From: Acidobacteriaceae bacterium
GTDB lineage: Bacteria; Acidobacteriota; Terriglobia; Terriglobales; Acidobacteriaceae
Assembly (NCBI GenBank): GCA_903642265.1
Contig: CAHJWN010000019.1
Coordinates: 1 to 54,850, forward strand
Length of the DNA: 54,850 nt
Reading direction: 5' to 3'
The notes under the pieces were generated by a model that saw only the letters and a program-made list of their open reading frames with translations, made no database searches and was not told the origin of the DNA. Below are positions 1 to 9,278 of this stretch, in pieces. The translations under genes were made by a program, and so were the position numbers. Position 1 is the first letter of the stretch. Each line of letters begins with the position of its first letter.

Positions 1-226
1 TTCACCGAGTACCTGCGGCCGGCCGTGCACAGCTGCCACCGCGCCGTCGGCGTTCCTCCAATCCCGTCGTGAAAATGGCAGTCTAATGGAGGTCTCTGGT
101 TGAGACCGGCGCGTGAAGAGCTGGTGCTTTGCTTGTGGATCTTCACGCGGGACTGCGACGACGTCCTGTTGTGATGGCGTTGTTGGGGTGGGGACGAGAG
201 TATTCGCTGAAACGGTCACCCAGGGC
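1..226. other. Left edge, no gene recognised
   Basis: This stretch lies downstream of the TetR gene on its strand. The plus frame entering from base 1 stays open for 23 codons and stops with TGA at 70-72, so it could be the tail of a gene cut by the window edge, but I do not recognise it. A small hairpin, GGTCTC-TGGTT-GAGACC, occupies 91-107 and has no T-run after it. The plus-strand open frame over 113-508 is mostly antisense to the TetR gene and I do not support it as a gene. Confidence 0.3.
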
Positions 227-850
227 TCAGCTTTCACGAGCGCGAAATCCTCGCCACATAATTTCTACATGCCGTTGAAGCACATCGTTGCTCGATGCAC
301 CGCCGAGCACTCCGCAAGAACTGATGAGTACGTGCGTGGTTCCGAACAGGGACACCCACCAGGTAGTTGCGTCGAGAGTTCTGGTGTCGGCGTTCATCCC
401 CAGGGCCTCCGAACAGGCAAGGAACGGCTGCATCAGGCGTTGAAAAAGAGGCTTTCCTATCGTTTCGATGTGCTCATTGATCCCGCCGCCACGGCTGAGA
501 GAACCTGAAAAAACTACCTGATAATGATGAGGGTGCGCGAGGCCGAAGCGGACGAAGCCGAGCGAGACGGCGAGAAGTTGTGCTTCCGGACTCTTGGCCT
601 CGCTTTGCTGTATGTCAAGCTCTGCCGTCAATTGAGCAAATGTCACTTTGCAGATTTCGCCCAACAGAGCACCTTTGTCAGGAAAGTAGCGATACAGCGC
701 GGCGTGGGCATACCCAAGCTTTTCAGCGATGGCCCGCAGGGTCACATTTTCGTACCCGCGCTCTGAAAACAGCTGGCTTGCCGTCTCGACAATCTGCTGT
801 TTTCGCTCCGCACGCCGTTCAGCGGCGCGACTAAAGGATTTCTGCCGCAT
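227..850 (-). CDS. TetR/AcrR family transcriptional regulator
   Basis: A 207-residue DNA-binding repressor. The N-terminal helix-turn-helix is clear (about residues 15-60): a stretch resembling QQIVETASQLFSERGYENVT is followed by LRAIAEKLGYAHAALYRYFPDKGAL, the usual TetR recognition helix. The C-terminal ligand domain ends with an aromatic 'TTWWVSLFGTTH' region, as in TetR proteins with WHG-type C-terminal domains. The frame stays open upstream to a TTG at 907, but the ATG at 850 gives a normal TetR N-terminus; no strong ribosome binding site precedes either. It diverges from an NmrA-like/SDR gene pair across about 100 bp containing an imperfect palindrome, so it probably represses that pair and itself. 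The ligand is unknown. Confidence 0.88.
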   Translation of the reverse strand: MRQKSFSRAAERRAERKQQIVETASQLFSERGYENVTLRAIAEKLGYAHAALYRYFPDKGALLGEICKVTFAQLTAELDIQQSEAKSPEAQLLAVSLGFVRFGLAHPHHYQVVFSGSLSRGGGINEHIETIGKPLFQRLMQPFLACSEALGMNADTRTLDATTWWVSLFGTTHVLISSCGVLGGASSNDVLQRHVEIMWRGFRARES

Positions 851-898
851 GGACTTAGGATAATGCAACCTCCGGTCTACCGTAAACGTCAATTGCAA

Positions 899-915
899 AG
901 TGACCAATGTTCACT
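899..915. promoter_or_regulatory. Candidate TetR operator
   Basis: AGTGACC-AAT-GTTCACT is a 17-bp palindrome with one mismatched pair. It lies between the ATG of the TetR gene (850) and the ATG of the NmrA-like gene (952). Its position in the only divergent spacer and its size fit a TetR dimer site. Assignment is by position and symmetry only. Confidence 0.4.
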
Positions 916-951
916 AAAACTATCGTCATTGATATGCAGGGAGAAGATCAA

Positions 952-1851
952 ATGGATCAGCAGCTGATAGTTCTGGTCGGAGCGACCGGAAACCTTGGAG
1001 GCCGGATCGCACGGGAGTTACGGCGTCGAGGAGCGGTTGTTCGAGCAATCGTCCGGCCCGGCACATTCGCTGTCAGGACGAAGCACCTTCTGCAAGAAGG
1101 CGTAGAGATCGTCGAGGCGGATTTGAACAGCAAGGCAGATGTGGTGCGCGCCTGTGTGGGAGCCTCATGCGTTGTTTCAACACTCCTTGGACTAGCGCCT
1201 ACTTTGGTCGACGCCCAGTCCGCACTGCTCAATGCGGCAATAGAAGCCGGCGTGCCCCGATTCATTCCGTCAGATTATGCGATGGATTTCACGAAGATTG
1301 CGCCAGGCCTGAATCGAAACTTCGACTTGCACAGGGAGTTCCGGAGCCGTCTGGAAGCAGCGCCAATCCGCTCTACCGCTGTGCTGAACGGAGCTTTCAT
1401 GAACCTGCTTACTGGTGAGGCTCCGCTGGTGTTGTTCAAGATCAAGCGTGTTCTTTACTGGGGACAGACGCCGGAGCAAACGATTGATTTCACGACGATG
1501 GATAATACGGCGGCTTACACAGCTGAGGTTGCTCTCGACCCGGCTGCACCTTCCATCCTGCGTATTGCTGGCGAACAGATCAGTGCGGCCGGTTTGGCCA
1601 GAGTCGTTTCAGAGGTGACGGGAGAACAGTTTCGATTGCTTCGAGGCGGCGGACTTGGCAGACTGCAAGTTCTTACGAAGGTCGTCAAGGCCTTGACACC
1701 TGGATCAAATGCACCGTTTCCCGTCTGGCAGGGCATGCAGTATCTCTACTGCATGTTCGAGGGGAGTGGCCTGCTCACACCGCTGGATAATGCAAGGTAT
1801 CCAAACCTTCAGTGGACGGGTGTGCGCACCGTACTTCAGCATGCGAGTTAG
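952..1851 (+). CDS. NmrA-like NAD(P)-binding oxidoreductase
   Basis: A 299-residue Rossmann-fold protein of the NmrA/isoflavone-reductase-like atypical SDR group. The N-terminus shows a dinucleotide-binding loop, VLVGATGNLGGRIARELRRRG (about residues 7-27), then an Arg-rich strand (AIVRPGT) typical of NADPH preference. 'PRFIPSDYAMDF' corresponds to the NmrA region following the Rossmann half. It lacks an obvious YxxxK dyad, as usual in this group. I chose the ATG at 952 over upstream in-frame codons because AGGGAGAAG ends 5-6 bp before it. It is followed after 25 bp by an SDR gene, probably an operon controlled by the divergent TetR regulator. The substrate is unknown; members act as redox sensors or reduce quinones or phenylpropanoids. 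Confidence 0.82.
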   Translation: MDQQLIVLVGATGNLGGRIARELRRRGAVVRAIVRPGTFAVRTKHLLQEGVEIVEADLNSKADVVRACVGASCVVSTLLGLAPTLVDAQSALLNAAIEAGVPRFIPSDYAMDFTKIAPGLNRNFDLHREFRSRLEAAPIRSTAVLNGAFMNLLTGEAPLVLFKIKRVLYWGQTPEQTIDFTTMDNTAAYTAEVALDPAAPSILRIAGEQISAAGLARVVSEVTGEQFRLLRGGGLGRLQVLTKVVKALTPGSNAPFPVWQGMQYLYCMFEGSGLLTPLDNARYPNLQWTGVRTVLQHAS

Positions 1852-1876
1852 CAAAATCAGGACACAGGAGAAGACG

Positions 1877-2839
1877 ATGTCGACTGTATTGGTGACAGGT
1901 GGTCATTCCGGGATTGGATTAGTAGGCGCGAGAACACTTGCCGAACGTTACGGGTGCGACCTCATCCTGGCAGGCCGGAGTGCTGAACGCACTGAGGAAG
2001 GTGCTCGGCAGTTGCGTCAGGAGACAAAGGCGCGGGTGAAGGTGCTTAGCCTTGACTTGAACTCGCTTCAGTCTGTGCGCGACGGAGCGGAACGGCTGAA
2101 GGCCCTATTACAGACGGACGGATCCAAACTGCACGGCATCCTTTGCAACGCGGGAACTCAGTCGAACGGACCAGTGCACTATAGCGTGGATGGTTACGAA
2201 ACCACGTTTGCGGGTAACTGCCTGGGCCATTTTCTGCTGGTGAACTTGTTGCTTGATTCGATCGAGCCAGGAGGCCGCATCGTGTGGACGGCGAGCGGCA
2301 CGCACGATCCGGTCTTGCTGGACGGCAAATCGGTCGGCAAGGCAATCGCGCCCGACGCAGATGTGTTGGCCAACCAGGGGCGAGACGGTAAGCCTATCTC
2401 AGGAGGACGGCGGTACGCGACTTCAAAGCTTTGTACCATCCTGTACGCTTACGAGCTGGATCGGCGGCTGCGACAAACAGGAACGCCCATCGAATCGATT
2501 GCCTACGACCCTGGATTTCTGCCGGATACGGGCATGGGTCAAGGTGCACCTGCGATCTTCCGCACGTCCCTGGTCAAGTTTCTTCTTGGTAAGTTTGGTA
2601 TGACCATGGGACAGATGCCACTGTCTGGCGAGGCGCTGGCCCTTCTGGAAGCTGACCCGGTTTACGTCAATAGCTCAGGCAAATACTTTCATTGCAAGAA
2701 CGGCGCACTCAGCGAGACGCGATCCTCTCGTGTCTCATACGACCAGCAGCTTGCAGCGAAGCTATGGACTGACTCTGAACGTCTGGTGGCGCTGACGAGC
2801 CTTGAACGCTCGGCAAGGATAAACAACAGCGTTGAATAG
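1877..2839 (+). CDS. SDR family NAD(P)-dependent oxidoreductase
   Basis: A 320-residue short-chain dehydrogenase of the retinol-dehydrogenase/protochlorophyllide-reductase-like type. The cofactor loop VTGGHSGIG is at about residues 5-13, the NAG motif in 'GILCNAGTQ', and the catalytic dyad in YATSK (Y and K four apart), preceded by 'IVWTASGTHD' supplying the Ser region. The start at 1877 follows AGGAGAAG at a good distance; the frame is open further upstream inside the preceding gene but that part is not SDR-like. It is the second gene of the pair opposite the TetR regulator, so a TetR-controlled detoxification or redox role is a reasonable inference. The substrate cannot be told. Confidence 0.88.
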   Translation: MSTVLVTGGHSGIGLVGARTLAERYGCDLILAGRSAERTEEGARQLRQETKARVKVLSLDLNSLQSVRDGAERLKALLQTDGSKLHGILCNAGTQSNGPVHYSVDGYETTFAGNCLGHFLLVNLLLDSIEPGGRIVWTASGTHDPVLLDGKSVGKAIAPDADVLANQGRDGKPISGGRRYATSKLCTILYAYELDRRLRQTGTPIESIAYDPGFLPDTGMGQGAPAIFRTSLVKFLLGKFGMTMGQMPLSGEALALLEADPVYVNSSGKYFHCKNGALSETRSSRVSYDQQLAAKLWTDSERLVALTSLERSARINNSVE

Positions 2840-3160
2840 CGCCTAGAACAACACCGTCCCGGCTGCCAAGAATTACTTCCAATCGATGGTTGGAGCTTCT
2901 GGCACCTAATGCATAGGCAGGTGCACGCAAACATTGCGGAAGATGAGGCGCACCCTTCACTGCAGCGGCTCATTTCCGACTTGTCGCAACAGGGCCGTGT
3001 CGTGCTCTCGATCGTAAGGACGATTGCTTCATACATATCCGAGCACCACAATGAAGAAGATCGGCCTGACTTGGCGTACCGGCCAGACACCTGTAAGCGC
3101 GTGCTAACGATGTCAGGCGGGACAGATACCTCGATGTTGGGTGCAAACTCGTCGCAAAGA
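2840..3160. other. Intergenic, no gene supported
   Basis: These 321 bases lie between the convergent SDR gene and the GH43 gene. An open plus frame begins at 2909 and runs on antisense through the GH43 gene; its first 80 or so residues are charged and helical-looking (for example EDEAHPSLQRLISDLSQQG) but lack a recognisable family or a good ribosome binding site. No T-run terminator hairpin is evident. It could hold a decayed gene. Confidence 0.35.
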
Positions 3161-4756
3161 TCAGTGACTCATCTCGAAGGAACGCACATTCACGTTGCCG
3201 CCAAACGCTCGCGTCCCGTAGTCGAAGATTCCGAAGCGATAACCCATAAAGAATTGCCAGGCCGTGCCCATCACAAACGGCTGACCGATTGGCAAGAACG
3301 TCTTCCCATCCAAACTGTACGAGAAGACTGCTGCGTGGCCAGGACCCGGACGTATATCTGCCTCCGCGCGCAGCCATATAGTCTTTTGGAGAAGCGGCAG
3401 GCTTGCTGTCTCCTTCCCTGTATTCGTCGTGTCCCAATGGCGATCCATGGTCATTCCCGTTTTTACCACCAACCGCATCGCGCCACTGTCCCTGCTGACG
3501 CCCACCCATGCCGAGTCATCCCGCAGCATGGCCAGCCCGGCCCGATCGCCATCCTTCATTCCGTCCACCTTCATCTCTATAGTTGCGCTGGATTCAGGAC
3601 CCAGGATGCGATGGGTAAGTGTGTTGCGCGCGGCATAGAGATCTTCGGTAATAGTCGCCGTCTCGAGTCTCAAGCCATCGTGAAGCGACCAGCGGGTGTT
3701 GTCGGGATTGTGGTTCCACTCCCATTCGGGGCCTAGCTTCGCGCCTTCAAACCTATCAATTCCGAGAGGCGAACGCACGGCAGGCTGCGGTTCGGTTGTC
3801 TTCGGGGCCGGGTATTCCGCAGCCCAGTGGTTGTCCTTCAGTTGCAGACTTGGCCAGCCATCTGCGCCCCAAGTGATTGGTGCAAGCACCGGAATCCGTC
3901 CGCCAGGAAACGCATCCTGGAAAGCCATGTAATACCAATCTCCACTCGGCGTCTGCACAATACCTCCCTGATGCGGTACCCCTCCCCCAGGCACCGGACC
4001 TGTGGTCCCGCGCAGCAGTTTATGCATTTCGTATGGACCGAATGGGCCCGTGGTTGAGCGTAAAACGTACTCACCATCCGCCGGCCGTGTAGCGAAGATG
4101 TAATAGTTGCCGTTGACTTTGTAAAAACGCGAGCCTTCCAGCACTCCAACATCAGGCGGAGTCTTGAAGACCACCTCGGACTTTACCTGGCGCGCGCCAT
4201 CTGCGGAAAGCTGCGCAACGTGCAATGTGGTGTTCCCGTAGGCCACGTACATCGTATCGTCGTCATCGATCAGAAGCCCCGCATCGTAGTAGCACTGATC
4301 AAGGACAGCGTGCTTGGTCCATGGGCCCTCGGGATGTTTTGCCGTATAGATGTGGGTCTTAGAAAACTCAATACATCCGCCCCAATAGAAGGTCTGGTTG
4401 CTTCTGCGATAACCTAGAAACGAAGCCCACGACCCCTTGACGTACGCGTGACCACCCTGCATGTTGTAAGCGGGAGAAAAGTCCAGCTCTGGTATGGAAT
4501 GGCCGATGAACTCCCAGTGCACGAGATCATATGATCTAAGAATTGGTGCACCTGGCGAGTAGTGCATGTTCGACGCGGAGTAGTAGTACACCTGCCCGAC
4601 GCGGAGGATATCGATATCTGCGAGGTCTTCCCACAAGACAGGATTGTGAAATGTCGCTGCCGGCGGCGCTGCGGCCGGCGTCTCCTGGGCGATCGCTCCT
4701 TGCATTCCACAGAGGCAGTAGAGTACCCAATTCGTCAGCCAGTAGCAGCGCTTCAT
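3161..4756 (-). CDS. Secreted glycoside hydrolase family 43 (beta-xylosidase/arabinofuranosidase type)
   Basis: A 531-residue enzyme with an N-terminal signal peptide (cleavage probably after AIAQ near residue 24). The five-bladed propeller carries the expected acids: base Asp in 'WEDLADIDILRVG' (about D47), the pKa-modulating Asp in YDAGLLIDDDDTMYVAYG, and the acid Glu in 'GVLEGSRFYKVNG'. From about residue 330 a concanavalin-like C-terminal domain follows (DRFEGAKLGPEWEWNHNPD...), the arrangement of GH43 beta-xylosidases. Its ATG overlaps the stop of the GH10 xylanase gene by four bases, so the two are translationally coupled and probably act together, this one trimming the oligosaccharides released by the xylanase. 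Xylose versus arabinose specificity cannot be settled from sequence. Confidence 0.92.
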   Translation of the reverse strand: MKRCYWLTNWVLYCLCGMQGAIAQETPAAAPPAATFHNPVLWEDLADIDILRVGQVYYYSASNMHYSPGAPILRSYDLVHWEFIGHSIPELDFSPAYNMQGGHAYVKGSWASFLGYRRSNQTFYWGGCIEFSKTHIYTAKHPEGPWTKHAVLDQCYYDAGLLIDDDDTMYVAYGNTTLHVAQLSADGARQVKSEVVFKTPPDVGVLEGSRFYKVNGNYYIFATRPADGEYVLRSTTGPFGPYEMHKLLRGTTGPVPGGGVPHQGGIVQTPSGDWYYMAFQDAFPGGRIPVLAPITWGADGWPSLQLKDNHWAAEYPAPKTTEPQPAVRSPLGIDRFEGAKLGPEWEWNHNPDNTRWSLHDGLRLETATITEDLYAARNTLTHRILGPESSATIEMKVDGMKDGDRAGLAMLRDDSAWVGVSRDSGAMRLVVKTGMTMDRHWDTTNTGKETASLPLLQKTIWLRAEADIRPGPGHAAVFSYSLDGKTFLPIGQPFVMGTAWQFFMGYRFGIFDYGTRAFGGNVNVRSFEMSH

Positions 4757-5988
4757 CGAAGACTCTTGTTTGCCGCGCCCTTTGCGTCAGGTTGTGAATG
4801 CGGCAGAAGAAGTTCAGACTTCTTTGGCGACATGTTCTGGTGGGATTCGCCCACACGCAGCACGGCATCAAATGCAGGCTTGGGGTTGTCTTCGCGATCG
4901 AACAAGAGCGGATAGTTTGTGCGGCCACGGGTCGGGAAGTTATTCAGCCACGACTCCTTGTCGCTCAGACCCCATAGAGTGACGCGGCCCATTGACTGAT
5001 GGTGCTTTACGAAGACCTCGAACAGATCCGAGTACCGTTGCGCCAGAGCCTCCTGCATCCCTTCCGGAAGCCCTTCAGTGTAGGGGTTTGAATTGGCCGT
5101 CGCTGCAGCTACGGTGGACACGTCCGCGGAATCTGACTTGGTCGTACGTGGAAGCACATCTACGTCGAGCTCACTTATATTGACTTTGATGCCAAGTGCC
5201 GCAAAGTCTTCGATAGTCTGGGCCTCCTTCTGCGGAGTTGGTCCGTCTATCCGCACATGCCCTTGCAGTCCAATGCCGGTGATCGGAACACCTTCTGCCT
5301 GCAACTTGCGAATAAGTGCGACCGCCCCCCTGCGCTTCGCGTCATTCTCTAGTGAGTAGTCGTTGTAATAAAGTTCCGCTTGCGGGTCAGCCTCATGGGC
5401 GAACTGGAATGCTTTGGCGATGTAATCGTCGCCAATGATCTTGAACCATGGTGAGTTGCGCATGGTGCCATCATCATTGAGCGCTTCATTGACTACATCC
5501 CAACCGCCTATGCGGCCTTTATAGCGCCCCGCTACGGTGAAGATGTGTTCGCGCATTCTAGCCAGCAGAGCGTCGCGCGTCAGTGGGCGGCCCGATGCAT
5601 CCTCAAACACCCACTTGGGCACCTGGCTATGCCACACCAAACAATGGCCGACCACAAACATCCCGTTGCGCTTGCCAAAGGCAACGTAACGATCCGCCAG
5701 GGCAAAGTCGAAACGACCAGACTCTGGATGGATAATTTGCCACTTCAGCGCGTTCTCTGGACTGATCGTGTTGAACTGCGCCTTGATGATCGTATCGCCG
5801 CGAAGGTCGCTTTCGTCTATTTGCTCGGAGTTCATTGCGACGCCAACTCGAAACAAGCCGCTGTACGCCTGCTTGATGGTCTGCCCCTCGGCAGCGCGGC
5901 TTCCGAAGGGCGAGAAGGTCAGCACTGCAAGACTTAGAAATGCCGCAAGCTTGCCACTTTTGACGTGAGTCATTGAATAAGGATGCAT
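4753..5988 (-). CDS. Secreted endo-1,4-beta-xylanase, GH10
   Basis: A 411-residue family 10 xylanase that cuts the beta-1,4-xylan backbone. It has a signal peptide (positive start, hydrophobic LAAFLSLAVLTF, cleavage near residue 33) and then one complete TIM barrel. The acid/base Glu is in WDVVNEAL (E168) and the nucleophile Glu in 'KVNISELDVDV' (E273); 'HCLVWHSQVP' is the conserved GH10 strand. No carbohydrate-binding module is attached. The first ATG (5988) has a GAGG about five bases upstream and is preferred to the Met at residue 6. It is first of a two-gene unit with the GH43 gene (ATGA overlap) and has its own roughly 300-base upstream region with a hairpin, suggesting a separate promoter from the rest of the minus arm. 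Confidence 0.95.
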   Translation of the reverse strand: MHPYSMTHVKSGKLAAFLSLAVLTFSPFGSRAAEGQTIKQAYSGLFRVGVAMNSEQIDESDLRGDTIIKAQFNTISPENALKWQIIHPESGRFDFALADRYVAFGKRNGMFVVGHCLVWHSQVPKWVFEDASGRPLTRDALLARMREHIFTVAGRYKGRIGGWDVVNEALNDDGTMRNSPWFKIIGDDYIAKAFQFAHEADPQAELYYNDYSLENDAKRRGAVALIRKLQAEGVPITGIGLQGHVRIDGPTPQKEAQTIEDFAALGIKVNISELDVDVLPRTTKSDSADVSTVAAATANSNPYTEGLPEGMQEALAQRYSDLFEVFVKHHQSMGRVTLWGLSDKESWLNNFPTRGRTNYPLLFDREDNPKPAFDAVLRVGESHQNMSPKKSELLLPHSQPDAKGAANKSLR

Positions 5989-6292
5989 ACTGCCTCAGGG
6001 ATCTTTGGGGTCGGCCACCACGGCAACATGGGCCTTTAGTTAGATTGAACCTGCGCTGTATATCGTAGGGAGTACCGCGCATGTTTTCCGTAGGGCTTGA
6101 CCTTGCTGCAGGGTCAAGCGCGTTCGCAGTCGGCTGCCGCAATCAGACAAAGTAGTTGGTGAATGACAAAGATTTATAAGTACATTCAAAGGCCTCATGC
6201 CAGGACCAGGCAAGTTGCAACTTATATGATGCTCGTCTCTGCATAAATCAGGCCATGGCTAATGCGCAGACTCTTAAGGTTCTGGATGGTGT
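5989..6292 (-). promoter_or_regulatory. Upstream region of the GH10-GH43 pair
   Basis: These 304 bases between the upstream esterase and the xylanase contain no supported gene. A perfect 8-bp inverted repeat, GCTTGACC (6095-6102) and GGTCAAGC (6112-6119) with a 9-base loop, lies about 107 bases before the xylanase start. It lacks a T-run, so it could be an operator, a leader hairpin or a weak terminator of the esterase transcript. The AT-rich stretch around 6160-6190 is a plausible promoter area, but I cannot assign -35/-10 boxes with confidence. Confidence 0.35.
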
Positions 6293-7450
6293 CTAACGAA
6301 AGAGAATGGGAGCTACCTGAGAGAGATACAGGCGCCAGTTCTTCCATTCATGGCCATCAGGGGTTTCTTCGGTTTCGAGATGAACGCCTGCCTGTTTGAA
6401 GCGAGCGATGCAAGCAAGGGCATTGTCACGTGCAATATCGCTCTGCCCCCAGCCCCACCAGAATAGTTTTAGTTGCGTGTTGTACTGCGGGATGCGAGCA
6501 GCGTCGGGGCCATTGAAAAAGATGTCGCGGTCGGCCGGGAACCACCCTGAGCTCATGACGATGAGTGAGCGGAAGGTGCCGAGGTTATGCAGACCGATGT
6601 TGAGAGTCTGTATCCCGCCCATAGAGAGACCGCCGAGGGCACGATGTTCCGGGTCGGCGTGGGTGCGGTAGTGCGAATCAACAAAGGGAATGATGTCCTG
6701 GATCAATTCATTGTTAAAGGGGTCCTTGGTGGCGTCACCGGTCATGACCTGGGGACCGGACGGGGTCCAACCAGCAGGCATCACGATAATCATGGGTTGA
6801 GCTTTGCCTGCAGCTATAAGGTTATCGAGGATGTCGCCGGTGCGGCCAACGGTTGACCAGGAAGAGTCGGTCTCCCCGCCGCCGTGGAGAAGGTAAAAAA
6901 CAGGGTAGGCACTCATTCCCTTCTCATAGCCAGGAGGGGTGTAGATATACATCTCGCGCGTGGCACCCGCGAACGCAGCGGCGTTGTAGTCGATGCGCGC
7001 AACCGCGCCGTGACGAACAGGGCGAGTTTCGGAGATGTCGCCCGGGGTGACGAGAAGGCTTTCGATGCCATGTTGAAAAGGAGAGGAAAGGACGTTGCGC
7101 GGATCGGGAACATCCATGCCATCGACGCGGAAGTGGTAGCGCCACGCCCCGGGGATGAAGGCAGCTGTGGACGTGCCGGTCCACAGGCCATCAGCGTCTT
7201 TGGTCATAGGGATGGATGCGGCTGCCGCGAGCGTATTGCCCGTTCGAGGCAGTCCCTGGTAAATGTCGCCTGAAAGTTCGACAGAAGTGGCGTGGGGCGC
7301 GAGGAGGCGAAAGGTCACTTTGCCGTCTGAAAGGAGTTGGGGAGACGGTGCAGGCGGCTGATGTTGCGGCGGCGGTGCTGCCGGTGCAGGTGACTGGGCT
7401 GCGACCCGAACGGCCAAGGTGAGCGCAAGAAGTAAACGGAAGAATGGCAT
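6293..7450 (-). CDS. Secreted esterase of the CE1/esterase D type (feruloyl-esterase-like)
   Basis: A 385-residue alpha/beta hydrolase. The start at 7450 gives a clean signal peptide (MPFFRLLLALTLAVRVAAQ) followed by a Pro/Ala-rich linker; the frame is open to 7555 but the extra residues look non-coding. An early-set/CBM48-like beta domain follows (KVTFRLLAPHATSVELSGD... to 'GMDVPDPRN', about residues 45-140), then the esterase domain with 'FYLLHGGGETDSSWS', the nucleophile elbow GLSMGG and the terminal His in 'TPDGHEWKNWR'. This two-domain layout is common in xylan-locus acetyl or feruloyl esterases of CE1. It probably removes acyl decorations so the xylanase can act. It lies 113 bases after the carboxylesterase gene on the same strand. 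Confidence 0.87.
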   Translation of the reverse strand: MPFFRLLLALTLAVRVAAQSPAPAAPPPQHQPPAPSPQLLSDGKVTFRLLAPHATSVELSGDIYQGLPRTGNTLAAAASIPMTKDADGLWTGTSTAAFIPGAWRYHFRVDGMDVPDPRNVLSSPFQHGIESLLVTPGDISETRPVRHGAVARIDYNAAAFAGATREMYIYTPPGYEKGMSAYPVFYLLHGGGETDSSWSTVGRTGDILDNLIAAGKAQPMIIVMPAGWTPSGPQVMTGDATKDPFNNELIQDIIPFVDSHYRTHADPEHRALGGLSMGGIQTLNIGLHNLGTFRSLIVMSSGWFPADRDIFFNGPDAARIPQYNTQLKLFWWGWGQSDIARDNALACIARFKQAGVHLETEETPDGHEWKNWRLYLSQVAPILFR

Positions 7451-7563
7451 GGAAGCAGTTGGACCTCGCGGGTTCAAAGCGTTATTAGGGCGTGCTTCTA
7501 GGACATGCAGGGAACCAGGACTCATGAATACTGCAGGTTGCGCCAGTCTTCGCACCAGGAGTT

Positions 7564-9252
7564 CTAACCCAAGATGATCTTGCGCGCATTTCCATCAGGA
7601 TCGTTCGTCATGCGGCACTCGTTATCGAAGATCATGGTGCGATTCGTGTCAGGATCGGTTGGCTGCCACGCAACGCCCGCGACGCTCGGCTTGCCGGTGG
7701 CGGCAAAGGTGGCCCAGGACGCGGCCATCTTGTGCGCCAAGGCCTGTGCCTCGGGTGTGTTTCCAGTTCCCTGCTCGCAGCGCTTGGTGTTGTCAAAGCA
7801 GAATTGCAGGTCTGCTGTGTGCCATGCACCTGGCCGGCCATCGAACAGCGGAGTCTGCCACGTGAAGTAGTAGGCGTATGCCGGGGCGGCGTGGAGGTCG
7901 TGTTTCAGACCGCACATCTTCACGACGTTGTTGCGCATGTACAGGCCGTTCAGCCCTGGGCGGCCACTGCACATATAGGACAGCGTGGCAGTCTGCTTCT
8001 TGGGGTAACTGGCTTTCAGAGTCGTCACGATGGCGGTAGCTTTCTCCTCGCCGTAAGTCTTCGCCAGTCCGGCATGCCACTCCGTCTCCGTCGGAATGGA
8101 GGTCATGCTGTTGCCTTCTTCGGAGACCGACCCGATGAGTATGGGAACGTTCTTGCTCACTTCCGGCGCGCCTTCAAAAAACGACCGCATGGTGACGATC
8201 TTGCCGTCGACTGAGGGAGCCCAGCCAGCGCGTGGATGACCTGGAAGGCCTGGGCCGAAGAAAGCCGGGCCCGGCGGATTTACTTTTGTGATGGCCGCAT
8301 TGCCGGCCGCCATCAAGCTGGGCCAATCCATCTTCTGCAGTGCGCCAATATCATTTGCCGCGAGGCCAAGATCCTTCATCATGACGCGTGCGACCTCGCG
8401 CTGCTGCTCGCGCGTGGGAATGTTACCACCACCACCAGACTGCGCCGCAGCACGATGGATGAGGCCCGAGGCAGACGGCATACCGAGCAGCGTTGTGACC
8501 TTGGAGCCGCCGCCAGACTGGCCGTAAATCATAACGCGATCGGGATCGCCGCCGAAGTTGGCAATGTTCTCGCGGACCCACTTGAGCGAGTCGACCAGGT
8601 CTGTCATGCCGACATTGACGGAGTCCTCATATGCCGAACCGCCGATATCTGAGGCATCGAAGAAGCCCAGGACGTTGAGGCGATGATTGACCGAGACCTG
8701 CACCACATCGTGATTGCGTGCCATCTGCGCGCCTTCATGCGATGGGAGTTCGTACGATGAGCCGAATGAGAAACCGCCGCCATGGAAGTACACCATCACA
8801 GGTCGCGAACCTGAGAGCGACGGCGTCCAGATGTTCAACTTCAGCATGTCCTCACTCAACCAGCCGTCATCCCAATCCTGGATGAAAGTCTGCTCGATTG
8901 CGGTCCAGGGATGAAGCGATTGAGGGCAGTTGGCGCCGTAGGTGAAGGCGGGGTATTCATCGGTCCAAGGGGTGGGCGGCTTAAGAGGCAGCCATCGATT
9001 TGCACCACCCGCGTTCTGGCCGTAGGGCACACCTTTAAAGGTAAAAACTCCGCCAGCGAGGAAGCCGCGAATAGGCCCGTACTGGGTCTTGGCGATGGCC
9101 GAGCGGGGTGTGGAGACGGTGCCTGGCTCCTGGTGCACACCGGTCTTTATGCTGTCCGAGGCCAGAAGCGTTGATGGTGTGACAGCAGCGATGCCGGCTG
9201 TAGTGCCCAGCAGGAGCGCTTCTCGACGTGTAAGAACGGGCGTTTGGATCAC
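7564..9252 (-). CDS. Tat-exported type B carboxylesterase
   Basis: A 562-residue carboxylesterase/lipase of the type B (ESTHER block C) family. The N-terminus has a twin-arginine signal (TRREALLLG, Arg9-Arg10, then a hydrophobic Ala/Gly-rich run), unlike the Sec signals of its neighbours. The oxyanion loop is HGGG (157-160), the nucleophile is Ser246 in GQSGG, and the catalytic His is in 'GAWHTADLQFCFDN'. Its place between GH3 and CE1-like genes, with 26 bases to the GH3 gene, implies a role in removing ester groups from hemicellulose or lignin-linked sugars. The natural substrate is not known and cannot be read from the sequence. Confidence 0.9.
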   Translation of the reverse strand: MIQTPVLTRREALLLGTTAGIAAVTPSTLLASDSIKTGVHQEPGTVSTPRSAIAKTQYGPIRGFLAGGVFTFKGVPYGQNAGGANRWLPLKPPTPWTDEYPAFTYGANCPQSLHPWTAIEQTFIQDWDDGWLSEDMLKLNIWTPSLSGSRPVMVYFHGGGFSFGSSYELPSHEGAQMARNHDVVQVSVNHRLNVLGFFDASDIGGSAYEDSVNVGMTDLVDSLKWVRENIANFGGDPDRVMIYGQSGGGSKVTTLLGMPSASGLIHRAAAQSGGGGNIPTREQQREVARVMMKDLGLAANDIGALQKMDWPSLMAAGNAAITKVNPPGPAFFGPGLPGHPRAGWAPSVDGKIVTMRSFFEGAPEVSKNVPILIGSVSEEGNSMTSIPTETEWHAGLAKTYGEEKATAIVTTLKASYPKKQTATLSYMCSGRPGLNGLYMRNNVVKMCGLKHDLHAAPAYAYYFTWQTPLFDGRPGAWHTADLQFCFDNTKRCEQGTGNTPEAQALAHKMAASWATFAATGKPSVAGVAWQPTDPDTNRTMIFDNECRMTNDPDGNARKIILG

Positions 9253-9278
9253 AGGATTTCCCTCTCTAAGCTGCTGAA

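Noticed and set aside
2909..3736. 275-codon plus-strand frame
   Set aside because: Most of it is antisense to the well-supported GH43 gene, its product has no recognisable domain, and there is no good ribosome binding site.
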